Assembly: GCA_018268755.1 (NCBI GenBank)
Contig: JAFDVW010000003.1
Location: 339,278 to 403,277 of the forward strand
DNA: 64,000 nt
Reading direction: 5' to 3'
DNA from: Acidobacteriota bacterium
GTDB taxonomy: Bacteria > Acidobacteriota > Terriglobia > Terriglobales > Acidobacteriaceae
Below, piece after piece: positions 58,891-64,000 of the stretch; within the stretch, counting starts at the first letter, position 1; each line of letters starts with the position of its first letter. The notes below the pieces were generated by a model. It searched no databases. It saw only the letters and a program-made list of their open reading frames with translations, and had not been told where the DNA came from. The position numbers and the translations under genes are program-made.

Positions 58891-59691
58891 TCAGTTTCCG
58901 TGCACGGAATCCAAGAACTGGCGGAGCAGCGGGCCGGCCTCCTCCGCGCGCTCCCAAGGAGCATAGTGGCCGGCGCGGGAAATCACTTTCAACGCGCTGC
59001 CGGGAATATTGCGGCGCATGGTTTCCGCTTCGGGCGGGCCGGTCATGCCATCTTCGTCGCCGGTCACCAGCAATACCGGGACATTGATGGAGGACAGTGT
59101 CTCCAGGGAATCCGGACGCTCCGCCATGCCGCGCTGTACCGCCGCCACGCCCTCCGGTGGGGTCTTGCGCATCATAGCCAGGGCGGCATCTACGACATCA
59201 GGGCGGGTACTGCGAGTGGTGGCGCCCAGGACTTTTTGCAGCATGCCCTGGAAAAACACCTCAGTTCCCTTCTGCTCCACCTCGTTGGCCGCCTGCAAAC
59301 GGGCATGGCGGGCCTCCCCGGAATCTGCGGCGGCTTTGGTGTTGCATAGCGCCAGGGCGGCCACCCGCCCGCGGAAACGCCGCCAGAATTCGAACAGGAT
59401 GTATCCCCCAATGGAAACCCCAGCCAGCGGGGCGCGGCCGACTTCAGCATCATCCATCACGCGGGCGATGTCGGCGGCATGCTTGGCCATGGTGGCCGGC
59501 CCATCGCCGGGGGCGGACGCCCCGTGCCCCCGCAGATCAGGAAGAATGACCTGATAGCGCGAAGTCAGGGCCTGCGCGGCGGGAAGCCAAAATTCGTGGT
59601 TTACGGGGAACGGGTGCAGCAAGACCAGCGGGGGGCCGCTGCCCAAAACTTGGTAGGCGATCTCGGTGTCCCCGCTGGCGACTCGCCTCAT
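58891..59691 (-). CDS. Alpha/beta hydrolase
   Basis: A 266-residue hydrolase with GPPLVLLHPFPVNHEFW (oxyanion His-Pro), the nucleophile Ser in PLAGVSIGGYILFEF, the acid in VLLVTGDEDGMT and His in SRAGHYAPWER. The size and residue pattern are those of haloalkane dehalogenase/epoxide hydrolase/lactonase relatives such as beta-ketoadipate enol-lactone hydrolase; the exact substrate cannot be given. The start overlaps the stop of the PspC gene as ATGA, so the two are coupled. Confidence 0.9.
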   Translation of the reverse strand: MRRVASGDTEIAYQVLGSGPPLVLLHPFPVNHEFWLPAAQALTSRYQVILPDLRGHGASAPGDGPATMAKHAADIARVMDDAEVGRAPLAGVSIGGYILFEFWRRFRGRVAALALCNTKAAADSGEARHARLQAANEVEQKGTEVFFQGMLQKVLGATTRSTRPDVVDAALAMMRKTPPEGVAAVQRGMAERPDSLETLSSINVPVLLVTGDEDGMTGPPEAETMRRNIPGSALKVISRAGHYAPWERAEEAGPLLRQFLDSVHGN

Positions 59692-60002
59692 AGCGGATGG
59701 GCGGGCTGGGCCGCGATGGGGGCGGGCAAGGCCAGGGGCTCTTCCGGCATGATGATCCAGGCGATGGGATAGGACAGGAGGCCAATGCCGGTCATCACCG
59801 CCGTGACCAGCCAGACCACCCGCACAATGGTGACATCCACGTCGAAGTATTCCGCCACGCCGGCACACACCCCGGCGATTTTACGCCCGGCGCGGGGACG
59901 CACCAGACGTTGGCGGGCAATGACTCCACCCACCCGCTTGCCACAGTAAGCACAGTGATTGGCGTCGTCCTGAATGACCTTTCCGCAGTAATTGCAGTAC
60001 AT
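59688..60002 (-). CDS. PspC-domain protein with N-terminal zinc ribbon
   Basis: A 104-residue membrane protein: zinc ribbon with Cys at 3, 6, 17 and 20 (YCNYCGKVIQDDANHCAYCG), then a PspC domain (RKIAGVCAGVAEYFDVDVTI) with membrane helix VRVVWLVTAVMTGIGLLSYP. PspC proteins act in phage-shock envelope-stress signalling; the ribbon version is common outside Proteobacteria. No other psp gene is in the window. It is translationally coupled to the hydrolase gene. Confidence 0.9.
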   Translation of the reverse strand: MYCNYCGKVIQDDANHCAYCGKRVGGVIARQRLVRPRAGRKIAGVCAGVAEYFDVDVTIVRVVWLVTAVMTGIGLLSYPIAWIIMPEEPLALPAPIAAQPAHPL

Positions 60003-60054
60003 GGCAGTCTCTCCCCTTCATGATACGCCGGCGATGCGCGGAATGTTCCTGTCC

Positions 60055-61263
60055 CTACTCATGGTAGGGGTCCTTGATGCGCTTGCGGGCCGTATCGGCC
60101 AGGGGAGAATCCCCTTTGACGGCGATCACCGCCTGGTATTTCTGCAGCGCGGTATTGCGGTTCCGCTCCAGATCATAGAGTTCTCCGGCGGCCAGGCTGG
60201 CTTTCTGGGCGACTTCGGGGTCCGGATCGGTGACCTGACCCACCATTTCGAAGGCCCCGATGGCGCCGGCGTAATCTTTCTGGCTGCGCAGCAAATCTCC
60301 CAGCCCCAGGGCGGCCATTTCATAGTGCAAGTTGCCGTAGTGGCCGTCGCGTCCGGCCTGCCACACCTTGCGATAAGCGGCAGCCGCGTCCTGCAGGTTG
60401 CCGGAAGCGCGCAGCAGGTTGGCTTCTTCCAGGGGAAGCAGATAATTTCGCGGATACTTGGGGGCCAGGGCGCGGGCGATGGTAATGGCTTCTGCGAAGC
60501 GGCGTTCGCGGCGCAGGAAGACCAGCAGGACTACTTGCGCGTCCACGCTGTTTTCGCCGTTTCCACGGGCCACTTCCTGTAGATATTCAATTCCCTTCTC
60601 TTTGTTGCCGCTGAGGCCGACGAGAGCCACGGCCATTTTGACGCTCCAGGGCAAGCTGCCGGTGACGTAATAGTGGGTGCCGACAACCAGCTTGGCGTCG
60701 AGGTAGCTGGGATCCAACTCAAGCACGCGTTCATGGTCGCGACGGGCCCCCACGGCATTGCGCAAGGCAGAAAACCAGGCGCGCTCGACCAAGGCGGTAT
60801 AGAGCGAGAACTGCGCCCGGGTCACGCCCCGCGCGTAAAGCGCGTCTTTATCTTTGTCGTTGGCGTCGAGCCGCTGTTCCTCGAGTTTTTCGGCACGCTG
60901 CACCAGATCTTTGATCTGATCCTTGACCTTGCTGTCAGCCGGGCGATGGGGCTGTCCGATAAAGCTGTCGTTGGCGAACTCTCCCGTGTTCATGGCGCCC
61001 ATGCGATAAAGCTCACGCACCAGCACGGCGGACAGCAGGTGGTTCACCGCGAAAGGATCGTCGGGATGGCGTTGCAGGACCTGCTCGAACTCCAGTACCG
61101 CCCGGTCATAATCCAGGTTGTAGAAGTGGTCAAAGGCGGCGTTATTGAGCCCGTCATTGGGGCGATAGGAGGCACGGGCTTGAGCGTTGGCGTTTTGCGC
61201 GGCCGTCAACACAGCCAGTACGAAGACAAGAGCGCCGAGACGGCGGATGGAGGAGGCCAACAA
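60055..61263 (-). CDS. Secreted tetratricopeptide-like protein
   Basis: A 402-residue exported protein with a signal peptide (LGALVFVLAVLTAAQNANAQ) and helical repeats in the TPR style, e.g. FDHFYNLDYDRAVLEFEQVL, ALVERAWFSALRNAVGARRD and GAIGAFEMVGQVTDPDPEVA. There is no enzyme motif. It probably serves as a periplasmic scaffold or part of an envelope complex. It is transcribed alone, downstream of a 268-base gap that also contains the start region of the zinc-ribbon membrane gene on the other strand. Confidence 0.85.
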   Translation of the reverse strand: MLASSIRRLGALVFVLAVLTAAQNANAQARASYRPNDGLNNAAFDHFYNLDYDRAVLEFEQVLQRHPDDPFAVNHLLSAVLVRELYRMGAMNTGEFANDSFIGQPHRPADSKVKDQIKDLVQRAEKLEEQRLDANDKDKDALYARGVTRAQFSLYTALVERAWFSALRNAVGARRDHERVLELDPSYLDAKLVVGTHYYVTGSLPWSVKMAVALVGLSGNKEKGIEYLQEVARGNGENSVDAQVVLLVFLRRERRFAEAITIARALAPKYPRNYLLPLEEANLLRASGNLQDAAAAYRKVWQAGRDGHYGNLHYEMAALGLGDLLRSQKDYAGAIGAFEMVGQVTDPDPEVAQKASLAAGELYDLERNRNTALQKYQAVIAVKGDSPLADTARKRIKDPYHE

Positions 61264-61531
61264 GCAGAACGTTCCTTAAAGTACCTGCTCTCTAGTGTAG
61301 CCGAAGTAGGACGGGAGGAAAATGCGCACCAAGAGAGTTACCTTCGTTCCCGGGAGTGCCCCGGCTTATAATCCGCGCAACGCAGACTTTGCCGGAGGCG
61401 CGTAATTCTTGCCTTTGGGAGCTCGCTGCAAAGACCCGGAACGCGCCGCTAAACGAAACAAAAATCGGCAGATTGCCGACCGCCGGGTTTGGCCCTTGGT
61501 TTGCCGCGAAGATACAGCGAGGGAGAATCGG

Positions 61532-61963
61532 ATGGCAGGGGCAGTCCATAATACGCAGCACGAATTTTGGCGGCCCCCCGCCGCGGTGGCTTCCACTCCA
61601 GTGAACCGCATCGAGGTTTGCTCGGGGTGTGGGGCAGAATTCATGGTGAATTCGCACTACTGTCACGTGTGTGGCACGGCGCGCGGGCGGGTGGCTCTGA
61701 GCAGCGATCCCAAATGGATGCGGACGCTGCATATCTTGGAGTTTCAAAACCTGAAACGCGTCCTGGGGCTTTCCACCGCCTCCTTGATTGCGTTTTGTAT
61801 CGGCTTAGGATGTCTGCTGGGGGCGTTAGCGGTCAGCATGGTATACAGCGTCCAGAACTTTGGCGACTTCCAGGCCATCCAGTGGTGGCGCATGCAGTGG
61901 CTGTTAGCTGCGGTGGCCGCATTTGTGGCCGGCATTCTTCTCAAGCGGCCGGCTGATCACTAA
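61532..61963 (+). CDS. Zinc-ribbon membrane protein
   Basis: About 143 residues: a zinc ribbon in VCSGCGAEFMVNSHYCHVCG (two Cys pairs), then two membrane segments, STASLIAFCIGLGCLLGALA and MQWLLAAVAAFVAGILLKRP. The ATG follows GGGAG by 6-7 bases; the longer open frame upstream lacks homology and a ribosome site. No named family was recognised, though such small ribbon-plus-membrane proteins are common in Acidobacteria. It converges with thiD. Confidence 0.7.
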   Translation: MAGAVHNTQHEFWRPPAAVASTPVNRIEVCSGCGAEFMVNSHYCHVCGTARGRVALSSDPKWMRTLHILEFQNLKRVLGLSTASLIAFCIGLGCLLGALAVSMVYSVQNFGDFQAIQWWRMQWLLAAVAAFVAGILLKRPADH

Positions 61964-62053
61964 TCTAAAGGTTACGCGCGAACCTCCCCCGGTTCCACTC
62001 GCGAACACACTTCCTCCCCCTTCTTTCACTCTGCTCTTGTCCCATTTTTCTGA

Positions 62054-62902
62054 CTAATGGTTCGGCTCATGCTCTGCTCCACCCGCGGGTGAGCGGCGCT
62101 GCTTTTGCTCCATGCGATAAAGATGGTGCAAGGGCCCAGTTCCCTTTCCGATGGATTGACCGCTGGCGATGGCTGCCGCCACGTAGGTTTTGGCCAGCAA
62201 GACAGCCTCTGGCAGGCCGCGTCCCAGGGCCAGGTGGCAGGCCATGGCAGTGGCAAAGGCGCAGCCCGTGCCATGGGTAGATTTGGACGCCAGCCGCTCC
62301 GCCTTAAAGACCTGCTCCTGGCGCACGCCTTGGGCGTGAAAGCTGAGGTAGTCGATGGCGCGGTCAAGATGCCCCCCAGTGACCACCACTCCGGACGCTC
62401 CCAACGCGTGCAGCCGGGCAGCCGCCTGCTTCATTTCCTCCAGGTTGCCCACCTTTTGGCGGGTCAAGGCCTCGGCTTCATCGACATTGGGAGTAATCGC
62501 CGCCGCCATGGGCAGGAGGCGTTGTTTCAGGATGCGCAGGCCCGCGGAATCCAGCAGGTTGGCCCCGGAAGATGATTTCACGATGGGATCCAGGACCAGG
62601 TTGGGGAGCTTCTGTGCAGCCAGGAAATCGGCGACCACCCCGGCTATCTTCCCCGACCCCAGCATGCCGACATGCACGGCGGAGATTTCCATATCTTCGG
62701 CCAGGGCTTCCAGGGTATCGCGCAAGGTTTGCGGCTTGACCGGCTCAACCCGCCGGACCCCGGTGGTGGATTGGACGGTCAAGGCGGTGATGGCCGCAAT
62801 GCCATAGCAGCCGTGAGCGGCAATGGTCTTAATATCGGCAGTCACTCCTGCGCCGGAGGAGGGATCAAAGCCGGCGATGGTGAGGACCACGGGCGGGGGC
62901 AT
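62054..62902 (-). CDS. thiD: Hydroxymethylpyrimidine/phosphomethylpyrimidine kinase
   Basis: The 282-residue kinase has VLTIAGFDPSSGAGVTADIK at the N-terminus, the substrate and phosphate regions KSSSGANLLDSAGL and ITPNVDEAEALT, and the anion-hole motif STHGTGCAFATAMACHLALG. ThiD phosphorylates HMP and HMP-phosphate in thiamin synthesis. No other thi gene is in the window and no TPP riboswitch core (such as CTGAGA) was found upstream. Confidence 0.95.
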   Translation of the reverse strand: MPPPVVLTIAGFDPSSGAGVTADIKTIAAHGCYGIAAITALTVQSTTGVRRVEPVKPQTLRDTLEALAEDMEISAVHVGMLGSGKIAGVVADFLAAQKLPNLVLDPIVKSSSGANLLDSAGLRILKQRLLPMAAAITPNVDEAEALTRQKVGNLEEMKQAAARLHALGASGVVVTGGHLDRAIDYLSFHAQGVRQEQVFKAERLASKSTHGTGCAFATAMACHLALGRGLPEAVLLAKTYVAAAIASGQSIGKGTGPLHHLYRMEQKQRRSPAGGAEHEPNH

Positions 62903-63171
62903 ACGCAGTCAATCTACACAGAAAGCAGGCGCCGTGGCAAAGGGGGACGGGGCCGCTAAACCCCTCATTTTTAAGTGGCAAAATTATGTATAAGTTGTTG
63001 AAAAATAAAGTAGGTAGATTTTTCCGGAGGGTGAAACCGCCCATTATTGGCTAACTAGTTAACAATTAACCTACATCCTTTCAACCACATACGCCCTATC
63101 TATCAATATCCACAGGAGGTTACGTGTGACATCCATTACCATCCAGTCAAGTTTGTAAGGGCGATTGCGGG

Positions 63172-63200
63172 TTGACATGCCGGAATCGGCCCGGTAGCAT
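63172..63200 (+). promoter_or_regulatory. Promoter of rlpA
   Basis: TTGACA (63172-63177), exactly 17 bases, then TAGCAT (63195-63200). The 359-base gap between thiD and rlpA is markedly AT-rich for its first two thirds and contains a TAACTAGTTA palindrome (63052-63061), possibly an operator, but no gene. The transcript would have a 5' leader of about 55 bases. Confidence 0.75.
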
Positions 63201-63261
63201 TTCAAAATCTTTGTCACCGGTGCCAGGGAGGAACGACTTTATCGAGATGCGAGGTAACTGA

Positions 63262-63759
63262 ATGCGTAGACGTATAGCTCAAGGGCTGATGGCGCTGCTG
63301 TTCGTCGTCGGTTTAGGAGCGGCTCAGAGGCCACACAACTCAGGGTCTAAGCAAGTCACAAGTTCTACCCAGCCAATGGCAGTCACCCCGGCGGTCAAGG
63401 GGGACGTCCCGGTAAAGCCCCGTAGCAAGGCTTATCAGATAGGGACCGCCTCCTGGTACGGAGAAGATTTCCAGGGAAAACCTACCGCCAGCGGGGAACT
63501 TTACAATATGTATGACTTTACCGCCGCTCATCCGGCCTTGCCGTTGGGCAGCTGGGTCAAAGTCACCAACCTCCGCAACGGGCGGGCGGTCGTGGTCCGC
63601 ATCAATGACCGTGGGCCCATCGTGGATGGCAGAATCATCGATGTATCTTATGGCGTAGCCCAGGCCCTCCACTTCAAGAGCCATGGGTTGCAGCGCGTGC
63701 GCCTGGACGTGGTCCGTCCTCCCCAAGAGATGGCCATGCTCCGTCCCGTGGCGTACTAG
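63262..63759 (+). CDS. rlpA: RlpA-like double-psi beta-barrel protein
   Basis: A 165-residue exported protein: signal-like N-terminus (IAQGLMALLFVVGLGAAQRP), Ser/Thr-rich linker, and the RlpA DPBB domain (GTASWYGEDFQGKPTASGEL, FTAAHPALPLGSWVKVTNLR, VVRINDRGPIVDGRIIDVSY) with the conserved Asp residues. RlpA of Pseudomonas is a lytic transglycosylase for peptidoglycan without stem peptides. There is no SPOR domain and no lipobox Cys, so it is a short secreted form. Ribosome site GAGGT about 6 bases before the ATG; a 4-codon mini-frame abuts it. Confidence 0.92.
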   Translation: MRRRIAQGLMALLFVVGLGAAQRPHNSGSKQVTSSTQPMAVTPAVKGDVPVKPRSKAYQIGTASWYGEDFQGKPTASGELYNMYDFTAAHPALPLGSWVKVTNLRNGRAVVVRINDRGPIVDGRIIDVSYGVAQALHFKSHGLQRVRLDVVRPPQEMAMLRPVAY

Positions 63760-63784
63760 GGCCGATTCCCTTACACTCGAAGGG

Positions 63785-64000
63785 ATGCCTGACTGGAAAT
63801 CACTTCCTACCCGCGAACGCCTGATCGTCGCTTTGGATGTTCCCACCGCGGCTGCCGCACATAAGATTGTGGCCGCGGTGGGGGACTCCGCCCTCACCTT
63901 TAAAGTCGGCATGCAGCTTTACACCGCCGAAGGCCCGGAGATGGTGCGGGACCTGGTGTCTTCCGGGCGGCGGGTATTTCTGGACCTGAAATACCATGAC
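63785..64000 (+). CDS. pyrF: Orotidine 5'-phosphate decarboxylase, 3' partial
   Basis: Only the first 72 codons are in the window. They contain RLIVALDVPTAAAAHKIV (first strand with the substrate Asp), FKVGMQLYTAEGPEMV and VFLDLKYHD, the last carrying the catalytic Lys of the D-x-K-x-x-D motif. The enzyme makes UMP, the last step of pyrimidine synthesis. It starts 25 bases after rlpA and may share its promoter. Confidence 0.93.
   Translation, partial: MPDWKSLPTRERLIVALDVPTAAAAHKIVAAVGDSALTFKVGMQLYTAEGPEMVRDLVSSGRRVFLDLKYHD

Noticed and set aside
62903..63171. Possible riboswitch between thiD and rlpA
   Set aside because: No TPP (CTGAGA), c-di-GMP or ydaO core was found on either strand; the region is AT-rich and only a palindrome is visible.

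Overview
The window is a GC-rich Gram-negative chromosome segment. A caa3/aa3-type heme-copper oxidase operon, a Wza/Wzx/Wzy-type envelope polysaccharide locus headed by a NusG paralogue and a very large multi-SLBB export protein, an acidobacterial-type PQQ dehydrogenase with a dihaem cytochrome partner, a secreted GH3 glucosidase and several families of short dispersed palindromes together suggest Acidobacteriota (class Terriglobia or a near relative). That placement is inferred from gene content and was not tested by any search.

Layout: (a) 1-3930: end of a serine hydrolase-NamZ fusion, small envelope genes and tRNA-Leu(TAA). (b) 4081-27237, all minus strand: a 19-gene polysaccharide operon of about 23 kb. 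In transcription order it holds a NusG-like antiterminator, SLBB export protein, PAP2-Wzi fusion, Wzz, Wzy, Wzx, methyltransferase, two GT2 enzymes, RfbC, an epimerase, RfbD, a transaldolase, a WbaP-type initiating transferase, a GalE-like epimerase and the heptose genes HddA, GmhB, GalU and GmhA. (c) 27323-28992: a degenerate receiver-like protein, a small periplasmic protein and a two-cistron unit that starts with a 27-residue peptide. (d) 29028-34291: cytochrome c oxidase subunits II, I, III-like, III and IV plus a cytochrome c. (e) 34452-44728: metabolic genes (thioesterase, thioredoxin, PdxS, PQQ dehydrogenase with cytochrome, PdxT, ROK kinase) interrupted by an accessory patch at 37131-39992 that holds REP-like palindromes, a REP-associated transposase flanked by inverted palindromes, a PD-(D/E)XK protein and a UDG-like protein. 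(f) 44879-49819: GH3 glucosidase, then an ArsR/SRPBCC unit with a near-consensus promoter that predicts a leaderless mRNA. (g) 50092-51611: a complete retron, made of a reverse transcriptase and an upstream msr-msd RNA bounded by perfect 12-bp a1/a2 inverted repeats. (h) 51658-64000: miaB, a bifunctional nuclease, the ATP-grasp/alpha-E/transglutaminase triad, VOC protein, hydrolase, PspC, TPR protein, ThiD, RlpA and the start of PyrF.

The most notable system is the retron at 50092-51611. Its RT has the retron-type motifs, an N-terminal extension of about 100 residues and no recognisable effector gene beside it, and the folded non-coding RNA can be read directly from the sequence. Next is the RAYT/REP system at 37144-39943, where the transposase gene lies between two inverted copies of the palindrome and the other copies are scattered over about 2.8 kb. 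No CRISPR array, prophage, rRNA or replication origin was seen.
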